Translations under genes and position numbers: made by a program | The notes under the pieces: model-generated | The model's database searches: none | What the model was told of the DNA's origin: nothing | Seen by the model: only the letters and a program-made list of their open reading frames with translations | From: Haliotis asinina | Taxonomy: Eukaryota; Mollusca; Gastropoda; Lepetellida; Haliotidae | Length of the DNA: 64,000 nt | Reading direction: 5' to 3' | Assembly: GCF_037392515.1 (NCBI RefSeq) | Contig: NC_090285.1 | Location: 4,653,501 to 4,717,500 of the forward strand | Shown: one piece after another, positions 10,921 to 21,303 of the stretch | Position numbering within the stretch: the stretch's first letter is position 1 | Layout of the letters: the number at the start of each line of letters is the position of its first letter

Positions 10921-11282
10921 TAAAACTATGCTTGTACTTTCTGCCATCTTGCCTTTATGTATATGTATTGTATATGTTCATAATGTTTCTCTTGTACCAC
11001 CAGCAGTGTGTTCTTGATAATAAGAGAGTTCGAGAACACTCTTAGTTATCGTAACATAATGAATCATGGATGATTCCAGAAGCTGAAAATTTATCAGAAA
11101 GGTTCCAGTTGTAAAAAGGACAGACAATTAAGGAAGGCCACATTGGCCTGCAATTTTTTGAAACTATTAGCCCCATACACTGACAACGAGCGCTGGGCCG
11201 CCGGCCGGCGATTATATGTCGCTGATCAAATGATCTTCTTGTTCCTATTGTATGGCAAGGTAGGTTGGCTGGTTTGTTTAAT

Positions 11283-11455
11283 TTGTTGTGTATCGCTGCA
11301 CTCCGCAATATTCCAGCTATACGACGGCGGTCTGTAAATAATCGACCAGACAATCCAGTGATCAACATCAAAGCATCTTTCTACGCAATTATGATACAAT
11401 GACCACCCGATCCCATCAGCCACCCCGTCCGGCAAGCCTGGGTAAGTGAAGACCA
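11283..11455 (-). repeat. SINE S3, partial, inverted
   Basis: CAATATTCCAGCTATACGAC, CTGTAAATAATCGACCAGAC, CAATCCAGTGATCAACATCA and ACCCGATCCCATCAGCC match, in reverse, the 3' half of the full-length copy at 22,220-22,487. It lies just downstream of P450 copy A. The paralogue is at 34,095-34,265. Confidence 0.7.
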
Positions 11456-11534
11456 GTTCTAACACGAATGGTCACGAGTATAGAGGGGATCTGGGCATAG
11501 TGTTCTTGTTAACATTGTGATGATCCGAACAGTA

Positions 11535-12023
11535 TTACTTTCGGGGGATAGCTTTTAGTAGGAATTCACGTGGCGCATTTGTTAAACCCAATATTCCATC
11601 CATTGGAGGCTTTTGCCCGTTTACTGGGACGAACTTGAACTTCTGAATCATGGTGGTGAGGAAGAGGAAGAGCTCCATCCGGGCCATTGATTCTCCCAAG
11701 CAAATCCTTCGACCTTAGAATATGAAAACAAAACTTCAGTTCCATTACCGTATGTATGTATGTATGTATGTATGTATGTATGTATGTATGTATGTATGTA
11801 TGTATGTATGTATGTATGTATGTATGTATGTATGTATGTATGTATGTATGTATGTATGTATGTATGTATGTATGTATGTATGTATGTTTGTATGTATGTA
11901 TGTATGTATGTATGTATGTATGTATGTATGTGTGTGTGTGTGTGTGTGTATGTATGTGTGTGTGTGTGTATGTGTGTGTGTATGTGTGTGTATGCATGCA
12001 CGTATTCATGCACGTATGCACGT

Positions 12024-12062
<39 letters not shown>

Positions 12063-13610
12063 TGTATGCATGCCACTCTATGAAAGGAGCGTATGTGCAT
12101 GTTGTAGAGTTATGCATGTGCATACAGGTCTGTTGCATACGATATGTAGCTTTTATATGTAACTCACCCAAAGAAAACGGGATAAAATCCTCTCTCTTCT
12201 GAATCTTGCCTTCGCCATCAAGGAAACGGTCCGGCCGAAAGTTTTGTGGGTCTCCCCATACATCCTTGTCATGGAGGACTGAATCAAGGTTCAATATGAT
12301 TGTGACCCCTTTCGGGAAGGTGTATCCTCGGAACTGTACATCTTGTGGAACTGTGTGAGGGACAGCAACTGGAGCAATATTGCCGTATCTCAAGGTTTCC
12401 ATAATGGTGGCCTCTACGTAAGGAAGGTTCGTCTTGTCCTTCATTGATGGTAGTCTGCTCTGACCGACGTTTTCCAGAATCTCCTGGAAGCACTTCTCTT
12501 GTACATCCGGGTAGTGTAGGAAGTAGAGGAGCGCCCAACGTATTGTGGTGGACGTTGTCTCTGTGCCCGCAACGAACAGATCAGAAATAGTCTGCGCCAG
12601 ATTCTCCGCTGCCAACATGAATGTAATCTTTAGTTTAAGTTCAAATGACAAATGTAAATGACCCATATAAACACAACACAGAAACACAACAACTACATGC
12701 CGAGGAAATGCGAAAATACTGTAACAGAATCGGCCATGTTTTCACTAAAAAATTCTAAAAGAAAGTTCAGCTTCCCCCGTTAGTCAAATTGACTGTTAAC
12801 AGAACCAACAATGCTTTTTGACAAAATTCTCGATCAAAGGTAAAATCAAAAGCCAAATTTAAAAATGTTATGTGTTAAACAATATGGATTTTGAATGCAG
12901 ACTTCTCTGTCTTGGAAAAAAAATAATGTACATCCCATGAACATCTTCAGATAATAAAACACACTTACAGTCTAATGTCGTTGTTTCTTGTTTCTGGTGG
13001 CGATGTCGCATCTCCTTCAAGTACACATGGATGAAGTCATCCCGATTTTCCTCATCGTGATCCTTTAAGTGATTCTTAATGGAAGGATTAATTAGCAATT
13101 TTTTCACAAGATCTATGCTGTCCATTATTTTCCTGAACTTGAATGGGTCACCAGGCAAATATCGCACAACAGGAAAAACGCCCAGTATTCCAGTTACTGT
13201 GCTATATTTAAAAAAATCATCCAGTGCTTTCAGAAACTTGACGAAGACAGGGTCTGTATATTCAAAACGTTTGCCAAAGACAATGGAACAGATAATATTT
13301 GATACGGCATTCTGTGCTAAACGCTCTATGTTGAAACCTTGGCCTTTTTGTTCCTCCAGGGCCAAGACAAACTGTGCGATTTCCTCGTGTATTTTGTCCT
13401 CCATGATGGTTCTTCCAGCCCCAAACTCTCGCAAAGTGTTGAGAGCAAAGCGCCTTTGTTCATGCCACAAGTCCCCGGAGGTTCCGACTACTCCTGTTTG
13501 CAAAATACAGTGAAATAGAATTCAGCCCTGTGACGTAGCATAAACGGCAGTGTATGTATGTATGTATGTATGTATGTATGTATGTATGTATGTATGTATG
13601 TATGTATGTA

Positions 13611-13657
<47 letters not shown>

Positions 13658-15145
13658 GCGCGCGTGTGTGTATGTATGTCTGTATGTATGGCTGTATGTC
13701 TGTCTGTATGTATGTATGTTAGAGACATTTGTAGAACAGTGTTGTATGTGAATCACGTTGTTTCTGTTAAGACTCCTTTCAGGACGGCGGTGACCTGGTT
13801 ACTATATTAAGACTGGGAGACAAGATTATCGAGTAAGGTTCTGGGCCTACTCTGGAATATACCAGTCCAGTGATGTCAGAAGAACTGGAGGAAACTTTTC
13901 ATGTACTCAAAAGGGATCTCAATCTGGTCCTCGCCACCTCACATACTCAGGTGTTTTGCCTATTTTGAAAGCTACAGCACTGTTGCAGCGACGTGAATCT
14001 TACCATCGACATCTTTGTAGCTACAGTCAATTCTATTATATTAAGTTATATTGAATTTGTATTGCCACGCTGTTTCATACCGTCATTGTAATTTCTTTGT
14101 ATAACGGGGTATAACATTGTTGAGGTATATAATGCTTGGACGGTATGACATTAGTGAGCTGTATTGTACCAACAAGGTATGACATGAATCAGCCGTATAA
14201 TGCTGAAAAGGTGTGACACGGGTCAATTGTACAGTGCTGCCAAGGTATGACAGGGGTCAGCTGTATGTTGCTGCCAAGGTATGACGTGGGTCAGCTGTAT
14301 AGTGCTGCGATCGTTTACATTCCATACCCGGCAAGTCTCGTTTGTTTGGAAGCTGTTCGTCTCCAAGTTTCAGTTATCGAGTTTAGGCAAGTCGCAGGGA
14401 TAATAAGTCTTTTATTGCATCAGTAGCAAGCTTGTATCAAATATATATAGTATAGACCAAAATACTATCGACAAAGCGTGACATTGTGACACAGCATAGA
14501 CCAAAATACTATCGAAAAGGCGTGACATTGTGCCGTTAAACACCCTGTTTCTTCGTTCAGATGCCCTCTGTAAACCTACTATATGATATTCGGTTTTTGC
14601 AATACGTACGTCTAGCAAAATCTGAATGCATCTTATCTGTGTTCGTGTACACACAAACGTTCACTTTCACCAACAATTCAGTACAAAAATGTAAATGATA
14701 CAACCAAACACAAACTGCTTACAATTCATTATGGCTGATGTGCCTGTCATGGTCCAATGTTTAGAGCCACTCTCAAAACACCTTTACTTCAGCTAAAATT
14801 TGAAGAAAACGCACCTTTTCTCCTTGCGAAGAAATCAGTCAAAAATGTGTGTGGCCTGTCGGAGAAGACGTCGGCGTTCTTGACTATGGCTTCTTTAAGG
14901 ACGTTGTAGCCATTGAGGACGATGACAGGCTTGTGAAAGACATACAGACTGAAAATGTCGCCATATTTCTGTCGAAGGTTCTTAAACAAAACACGGGAAT
15001 CAGTCTCCATTGAAAGGGCGTTCCCCAGGAACGGAAGGAGAGGGGGACCAGGAGGAAGTCCAGGTGCTCGCCTCGTCGACAACCATAACACTACCAGCAC
15101 CACGACCAGAAATAAGGCAACTGTTGTAAATCCAAAATCCCACAT
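11535..15145 (-). CDS. Cytochrome P450, CYP2 clan, copy A (complete, four exons)
   Basis: A microsomal heme monooxygenase that oxidises small lipophilic substrates with electrons from P450 reductase (family knowledge; substrate unknown). Exons in gene order are 15,145-14,815, 13,493-12,969, 12,608-12,168 and 11,713-11,535, giving 491 codons plus stop. All introns are phase 1 with GT/AG ends. The N-terminal membrane anchor (residues 5-22, FGFTTVALFLVVVLVVLW) is followed by the Pro-rich hinge LPPGPP, the C-helix W120-x3-R124, the I-helix AGTETT (299-304), the K-helix E356-x2-R359, FRPDRF (409-414), and the heme loop F430-x2-G-x-R-x-C437-x-G. Intron 3 splits the heme-loop glycine codon (G433). 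Introns 1 and 3 hold long ATGT/GT microsatellites. All exons are open, so this copy is probably functional. Reading through the intron 3 donor yields a spurious His-Thr-Tyr repeat tail. Confidence 0.92.
11753..12070 (+). repeat. (ATGT)n/(GT)n microsatellite in P450 copy A intron 3
   Basis: About 45 tandem ATGT units to about 11,930, then GT-rich runs with ATGC interruptions. It lies in the intron that splits the heme-binding loop. The unit 2 counterpart is contracted to about 65 bp, and the unit 3 counterpart is a pure ATGT run of about 145 bp. Confidence 0.95.
12609..12968 (-). other. Intron 2 of P450 copy A
   Basis: Short intron between the SRS-containing middle exon and the I-helix exon, with donor GTAAGT at 12,968 and acceptor CAG at 12,611-12,609. 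No repeat or gene inside. It is conserved with units 2 and 3. Confidence 0.75.
13551..13722 (+). repeat. (ATGT)n/(GT)n microsatellite in P450 copy A intron 1
   Basis: About 16 ATGT units, then GT and GTGC runs, then ATGT with CTGT variants. It sits about 60 bp from exon 2. The same position is expanded in unit 2 (36,037-36,210) and shorter in unit 3 (58,257-58,345). Confidence 0.95.
14100..14312 (+). repeat. 34-bp minisatellite in P450 copy A intron 1
   Basis: About six degenerate copies of a 34-bp unit built on CAAGGTATGACATGGGTCAG plus CTGTATAGTGCTGC. The array is about 16 copies in unit 2 (36,590-37,145) and about one in unit 3. Confidence 0.85.
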
Positions 15146-15224
15146 GATGATTGTGCGCTGGTTTCCGATCTGTGTAAAAGCTGACTGGAGAGAGCGAGAC
15201 TAAGTACAGCTGTCGAGTGGCGCA

Positions 15225-15300
15225 TTACCACGACTGACTGATTTAAAAGAGCGCCCCTTATCAATGTTTGCAGAGCGAGTCAGCCAATAAGCGTATATGT
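15225..15300 (-). promoter_or_regulatory. Putative promoter of P450 copy A
   Basis: About 80-155 bp upstream of the start codon there is, in gene direction, an inverted CCAAT box (ATTGG, 15,284-15,288), a GATA site (TGATAAGG, about 15,257-15,264) and a TATA-like TTTTAAAT (about 15,241-15,248). The block is kept almost unchanged upstream of copy B. The spacing suits a TATA-type core promoter; the start site is not determined. Confidence 0.5.
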
Positions 15301-16066
15301 CGTGCACACTGCCTTGCACATGTGTCAAGTGGCCAAGGTGTGACTCGCAGACACTAGCGAATAACGTATGTGAGGGTAATAGATAGCCCCAGTCACGGAT
15401 AGGTGCAACACACCGTCAGTGTATGTATTTGCCTTCCAACTAAATGAAATAAACACTGTGGTTGTTTGGGGACGTTTCATAAAGTAAGCTCAATAGTGAT
15501 TTGTAGAAGCCCTGAATTTGTTTACACTCCCTACTGTACACTGAAAATATAGTTTACGTTTCTATATGTAAAGTAGCTGTTATATAAGAAATGAACATTC
15601 TGTGAATAGTTCCGACTTTGAGTCATTTCAATTTGGTACCTTAGGTTTTATGAAGTGTTTTTATATTCTGATTCTTCCAAAGTGCATTTATGTTTAAGTT
15701 TAAGGTGAATGTCCTTTTCATTCGGGATTAACTAGAGACACTTTGCACATGTTTGTTGACAGCAACCTGGATTAACTGTGTAAAGGCTGTGTATTTGTTT
15801 TTTTTGCACACACTTTTAGCACACAGATGTCCATTATACTGATAACATTATGGGGCGGGGTATTTAAAGGATCCGTTAGGCGTTAATGTATAGATCGTGT
15901 GTAATAACTGCTATCTTTACTTTGATGATTTTGCTCAAACTTTGACCAACTGATGTCCCATATACTGACAACAATGTGCCACAAATCATTTTATAAGCCG
16001 TTAAAGAGTGTGTATAACAACTGCCTAATATACATTTTTGCAGATAATGCATCTGTATTCGGTAAT
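15301..16066. other. Upstream flank of P450 copy A
   Basis: Aligns with 38,536-39,297 of unit 2. No coding signal. At 16,066/16,067 the alignment breaks where the CR1/L2-like LINE begins. Confidence 0.6.
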
Positions 16067-16190
16067 ATTGAGAGTTACACGCCCCTACCAAGACTGTCAC
16101 GTAACACAGCACCTGAGCAAATTTAGGTAATTATCAAACTCCCTTGTGTAATTTGACAACTAACTGTCAATCCTACCTTATACGGGACTA

Positions 16191-17411
16191 GTGTATATAT
16201 ATGAACTAATTATGGTTGACTTAATGCTCTATAGAGCCAGGATCGGGCTGTTTACACACCCGAGGGGTAGTCGACAGGTCGGCCATTGTGAGACCTACAC
16301 CCCGTACACCGCCAGCTCTGATATTCCCTGCAGACTGGCTATATGTGCTGTGCTATTCTCGGTACATCTCATCTTGTCCTTTTCCCTTGTGAGATATCTG
16401 GAGGTTTGTGCTGATACCGGCCCGCTTGAGTTTGATCTACTGACTGGGGAAAATGTTTGTTTACATTTGTTTGACAACAATGACGTCACTGATAGTTCAA
16501 GATTGACAAGCACTCTGTGCTATAACCATCTGATAACAGCAACTCTACCTGTAAGGAAACTGATTCCTTCAACGTTACATCTGTCAGGAGATATAGAACT
16601 CAACCCCGGCCCTATTGATGGTCTAGATGAGATGAGGAGGGACATTGTGAAACAGATAAAGGCGAGTGAAGATAGATTATCTAGGGATATAAGATCTATC
16701 AAAGATGACATCAGAGATATGAAATCTCACATCCACCAGCTCAAAGAGGACATAAAAAGTATTAAACAAGAGCAGGACGTGATAAAACTAGATGTTGAGG
16801 CTTTGAATGACAGGACAGAGGGTATCGAAAAATACCTGGAAGAACTAGACACTAAACTGGAGGAGCAAGAGCAACGTTGCAGACGAAACAATGTCGTGCT
16901 GTATAATGTGTCAGAGAACGGTCAACGAGAGACATACACGGAGAGTAAAGATAAGGTTTTAGCAGTTCTCAATAAGGCCCGGGTAGTGAGGAATCTCCCA
17001 CCTTTAGTCCCCAGGGACATAGAAAGGACACACAGACTTTCTACTAAAAGGGGGGATAAGCCTAGACCCATTATAGCTCGCATGTGTCACTGGGAGGATA
17101 AGTGGCAGTCTGTGAAAATGAGGAGTGTCTTAAAGGACCAGGGGGTAGGGATTGCTAACGATCTCACAACTTATCAACGCAAAGAGCTTCAACGAAGACG
17201 CCGTGAAAACCCTAACATACGTTATTACCTCAAGGCTAATGAACTGATGGAAGCTCCCTGGGACGATAGGACGACTGACACATCTGCACCCACTCAGTCT
17301 CTCTCACACCATGCTAGGAACACCTCACGGGAACGTAGTAGCAACCAGGGACGCTCCCGACGTGGTCTCAGGTCGGATTCGCGTCGTCCTCCCAGAGAAC
17401 GCTCTCATTAG
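16191..17411 (+). CDS. LINE ORF1 protein with internal 2A ribosome-skipping motif
   Basis: A 406-residue open frame. The N-terminal 140 residues include a strongly hydrophobic stretch (about 46-67) and end in LSGDIELNPGP, a canonical 2A motif (D-I-E-x-N-P-G|P, D134 to P141, bases 16,590-16,613). In known 2A sequences the ribosome skips the Gly-Pro bond, here G140/P141, releasing two proteins. After it comes a long coiled coil (about 143-225) and an RRM-like core (RCRRNNVVLYNVSE), followed by a basic, Arg/Ser-rich tail, as in L1-type ORF1 RNA-binding proteins. 2A motifs are known in APE-type LINEs of marine invertebrates. The first ATG is taken as start; Met8 is an alternative. The frame is intact even though ORF2 is broken. 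Confidence 0.8.
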   Translation: MYIYELIMVDLMLYRARIGLFTHPRGSRQVGHCETYTPYTASSDIPCRLAICAVLFSVHLILSFSLVRYLEVCADTGPLEFDLLTGENVCLHLFDNNDVTDSSRLTSTLCYNHLITATLPVRKLIPSTLHLSGDIELNPGPIDGLDEMRRDIVKQIKASEDRLSRDIRSIKDDIRDMKSHIHQLKEDIKSIKQEQDVIKLDVEALNDRTEGIEKYLEELDTKLEEQEQRCRRNNVVLYNVSENGQRETYTESKDKVLAVLNKARVVRNLPPLVPRDIERTHRLSTKRGDKPRPIIARMCHWEDKWQSVKMRSVLKDQGVGIANDLTTYQRKELQRRRRENPNIRYYLKANELMEAPWDDRTTDTSAPTQSLSHHARNTSRERSSNQGRSRRGLRSDSRRPPRERSH

Positions 17412-17785
17412 GGGTGGGGCCAATGCCATGATTATTCTAAACATTTTACGGCGCATCGGAAACGATCGAAACAGAAAGAAGAGACCTCCGCATGCGGTGA
17501 TACTTCACTTGACTTTGTGAACTTTGTGTTTAGGAATATTGGTGGAATAACGCATAACTTATCTAACAATGATTTTATTACTTATGTCAAATCTTTTGAC
17601 GTCAATGGACTTAGTGAAACATGGAGTGAGAATGTAAATGTCCATGATACTTTCCCGGATTATGAGGTGGCTGTAAAAGCAGCAGATAAAATAGCTACCT
17701 GTGGAGGACCTTCCGGTGGGATATTGGTCTTAATACGTGACCAGTTCTGTAAATATTTGAAATGGACAGAAACAACAGAAAACGG

Positions 17786-17860
17786 GACATACACGGAGAG
17801 TAAAGATAAGGTTTTAGCAGTTCTCAATAAGGGCCGGGTAGTGAGGAATCTCCCACCTTT
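17786..17860 (+). repeat. 75-nt copy of LINE ORF1 inserted in LINE ORF2
   Basis: Matches 16,931-17,005 with a single difference that I can see. It encodes the same frame (TYTESKDKVLAVLNK...) in both places. In ORF2 it interrupts the endonuclease between KWTET and YILFDRALFG. The donor lies about 855 bp upstream in the same element. Confidence 0.9.
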
Positions 17861-18432
17861 TTGTGTATATATTATTTGATCGTGCATTATTTGGTTCGGA
17901 GAGAGATATTCTCTACTCATGTGTATACATCCAGCCAGAAGGCTCGACATGGTATAGTAAACTATATCCACATTGTAAAAACGGAGTAATTCTATTCCCA
18001 GGCTCCTTACTAGATATTTTGTCCCATCTACCAGATGTTTATATTCTCTGTGGTGGAGATTTTAATGCTCGAATTGGCACAAGTTGTGACTTTGTAGAAG
18101 ATGATTTACTAGAGTACACAGAAAATCAACAAGACTCCTGTTGGGACTTTTTAATTGACTTTTTAAATCCAAGACGTTTTTCCGTTTACAGAACTCTAAA
18201 CAATTTTGGTAAAACTTTGCTAGAATTATGTTCTACTTTGAATATCCATATAATGAATGGGCGATGTGGCAGCGACCTAGAAACTGGAGATTTTACCTAT
18301 ATAGGCAATAATGGCAAAAGCCTAATATTCTATATTATATCATCATCAATACTATTTGATTTTGTTGGTGATTTCACTATCCAATCTCGTATCGAGTCAG
18401 ACCATTTACCAATAACACTGTCAATAAAGACA

Positions 18433-18613
18433 GACTAGGCGGCTGACTTTGTGTGCTGGCGATTAGGTGCCTGACTCTGAGGGTGCGGGTTCGAATCCCG
18501 GATGGGACTCAACCGAAAAAAGTACTAGAATTTGTACTTTACCAAGAAAGTGAAATCCCAAATATGACATATGTTGCATTTGACCACTTTCTAAATGGCA
18601 TCGTGTAATCATA
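18433..18613 (+). repeat. tRNA-derived SINE (S1) nested in LINE ORF2
   Basis: Begins GGCGGCTGACTTTGTG, has B box GGGTTCGAATCCC at 18,488-18,500 and ends CATCGTGTAATCATA. It separates the endonuclease from the RT linker. No clear target duplication was seen. Confidence 0.85.
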
Positions 18614-21303
18614 TTCTGAAGGGTTTGACGAAAACCTAAATAATGCTTATAAGTTTTTCTGGGAAAATGATAAAGCAGAACGATTTAGAGGGAATCTGTT
18701 GTCAGATCATGTTCAGTCCATACTTGATAAATCAGTTGATAGCGCATTCACAAATATTGATGACAGCATTAAATACGTCACTAATGCACTCTGTTTAGCT
18801 GCGGAAAATATGAAAAGAAAGATTTGTACTTCAAAGAAAATATCAAACAAATGATATGATGGGGCATGTGAGAACCTTAAAACTAAACGCTGTACGCTGT
18901 TAAATAAATTTAGAAAATCGAAAGATAAGAAGGCATTGAAGAATATTGTCAGATAAGAAACGAATACAATGCAGTGTGTAAACAAAAGCGACTTGATTAC
19001 TTTAAAGAAAAGCGGGTAGACATTTGAGCATATCAGACTCAAAAATGCTTTGGCTGAAACTGAAAACCTTGAACACTTCTACCGTAGCTAAAAACAATAT
19101 TAGTATGAATGATTGGCATCGACATTTTAGAAATCTTTTCAATTTAGAAACGGATGATAACACTGATAACTTTGCTGACGGTGCAAATTCATCAACATCC
19201 CCTGACTCAAATCTTGAGCTAACAAAAGATATGCTAGATTCTCCTATTAGTAGGCAGGAGATTTTGGACAGCATTAAATGTTTAAAAGCGAATAAATCAC
19301 CAGGCATCGATGACATAATACCCGAGTTAATTAAGAATTCGGCGGATATTTTAGCACCATATTTAGAATTATTGTTCAATGTAATATTAGAAAATGGTAT
19401 ATTTCCAAATAGTTGGACAAAGCAGTATCAATAATCCAAACAATTACAGAGGCATTACTCTTTTGAGTAGTTTTAGCAAGGTTTTTACCTCTATCGTCAA
19501 CAGAAGATTAGTAATATGGGAAGAGGCATTGAATAAAAAAACTGAATCTCAGGCAGGATTTAGACATGGTTATACGACTACCGACAATATGTTCATATTA
19601 CAAAGTATTATACAGAGATATATTAATACCAAAGGGGGAAAACAGTGTACACTTTTTGTGGATTTCGAAAAAGCATTTGATTCAGTCGACAGACAAAAAT
19701 TATGGTCTATTTTTAATACCCACGGCCTAAGTTCTAAAATGAAAAAAATGCTTCATAATATGTACGAAAATGTCAAAGCTTGTGTTAAAAATAACAATGA
19801 ATTGTCAGATTCTTTTGAACTACAACTCGGGGTAAGACAAGGTTGCATACTTAGCCCATTTTTATTCTCATTTTTCATAAATGAATTAGCAACACAAATT
19901 GACAGCAATTGTGAGTATGGAATACAACTGCACCCGGACCTAGTACATATATTTCTCCTGCTTTTTGCAGACGACATCGTGCTATTTTCAAGCACCGTTG
20001 CGGGTCTTCAGAAACTCATACAAGAACTTGAGAGTTATTGTGACAAATACAAATTAACTGTAAACAGAAATAAAACGAAAGTAATAGCCTTTAAAAAGGA
20101 GAGGGGGGGGGGGGGGGGTGCGTTTGTCAAAAACCGAGAAATGGTTGTATAAAGATAAAGAATTAGAATGCATTAGTTCATACAAATATTTGGGAATGTT
20201 CTTTAGTAATTGTTTATCCTGGACAGCTCATGTTAATTACGCTTGCTTGCAAGCACAAAAGGTCATGATAGGTATCTTTAAACAATTAAATGTACTTGGA
20301 GACATAAAAATAAGTTCATACTTCAAAATATTTGATGCCAAAATTAAGCCAATTTTATTGTATGGAGCCGAAATATGGGGTTTGAATTATTACAGCGATA
20401 TTGAACGAGTTCAGTTGAAAGCATGTAAAAGATTTCTTGGGGTTAAACCCAATACGATGAATGCAGTGGTGTATGGAGAATGTGGTATATACCCGATACA
20501 CATATTTACAAATATCAGAGTTATGAAATACTGGCTAAAATTACTGAAGATGCCGTCCTATAGGCTACCAAAGAAATCTTAAAATATGATGATGCTATTC
20601 GACAAAAATGGACATACAAATTGGGTTTCTTCTGTTAGAACTTTTCTATTTTCGAAAGGGTTTGGTTTTGCATGGGGCAATCAGTGTGTTGATTCTGAGG
20701 GCAAGTTTATTTCAGAACTAACACAAAGACTAAAATATATCTATTTACAAGAATGGTCTGAAAAGATGTCCCTTTCCAGTAAATGTTTGTATTATACGAT
20801 GTTTAAATGTACTTTTGTCGCCGAAACGTATCTTTCGTGTCTAAACGTAAAAAAGTATAGGATAGCGTTAAGTAGACTGAGATGTTCTTCACATGATTTA
20901 CTTATCGAAAGTGGAAGATTTAAAAATGTCAAAAAAGAAAACAGAACTTGCAAGCTATGTGATCTTAATCAAATAGAAAATGAATATCATTTTCTTTTAA
21001 TTTGCTCAGCATGTAATTCCATCAGAAAGTTGTATATTAAGAAATAGTACCAAGTCCATCCAAACCTCTATAAATTTTTTGCATTGTTGAATAACACAAA
21101 CCATACTATACTTCAAAACTTGTCCATGTTTACCCATTGTGCTATGTTGTATAGGACAGAATATATGTCAAAACACATTGTAACCTACAGCTGATTATTT
21201 CCCTTTCTTTATGTATATCACATGTGCGTGTAAATAGTGATTTTTTAAAATGTGTTGTGCTACAGGCCTGTGGCCTTTCAGTACCAGAAATAAATATATA
21301 ATA

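Larger units (their letters stand above)
17517..21200 (+). pseudogene. LINE ORF2 (endonuclease-RT), broken
   Basis: The endonuclease runs from about 17,517 (FRNIGG..., LSETW) through GGDFNARIG near 18,055 to SDHLPI near 18,400, so the APE catalytic Glu, Asp/Asn and His motifs are present. An S1 SINE follows at 18,433. The RT includes NNYRGITLL, TLFVDFEKAFDSV, LGVRQGCILSPFLF and the FADD box near 19,970. The C-terminus has CKLC...EYHFLLIC near 20,950-21,005. Breaks seen are a frameshift after the 75-nt ORF1-derived insert (17,786-17,860), stops near 18,853 and 18,955, a frameshift near 19,425, a frameshift at the G-run (20,103-20,118), and a TAA at 20,579-20,581 where the unit 2 copy has TAC. 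Confidence 0.85.
16067..21303 (+). mobile_element. CR1/L2-like non-LTR retrotransposon (LINE) with 2A-bearing ORF1
   Basis: About 5.24 kb. The left boundary is set by loss of alignment with unit 2 after GTATTCGGTAAT. The right boundary is set by the AATAAATATATAATAG tail followed by host GGTACACATATGAATCC. ORF1 is open. ORF2 (APE-type endonuclease, reverse transcriptase, C-terminal zinc knuckle) is broken by several stops and frameshifts, by an S1 SINE at 18,433-18,613, by a 16-base G-run at 20,103-20,118, and by a 75-nt insert copied from ORF1. Clade assignment is tentative. Confidence 0.8.

Noticed and set aside
11722-12202. Long overlapping frames of Met-Tyr-Val-Cys or Ile-His-Thr-Tyr repeats
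   Set aside because: Translations of the ATGT microsatellite in all frames. The same occurs at 13,550, 36,040, 56,570 and 58,260. Not genes.
11566-12687. P450 with a long His-Thr-Tyr C-terminal extension
   Set aside because: Read-through of the intron 3 donor at 12,167. The proper acceptor at 11,714 restores the heme-loop motif.
18433-18613. Possible tRNA gene from the B box GGGTTCGAATCCC
   Set aside because: No cloverleaf with paired acceptor arms. The same sequence recurs many times with a long non-tRNA body, so it is a SINE. This also applies to 8,491, 28,774 and 53,842.
20103-20118. G16 run as a regulatory G-quadruplex
   Set aside because: It lies inside a broken LINE ORF2 and is best explained as homopolymer slippage; no regulatory context.
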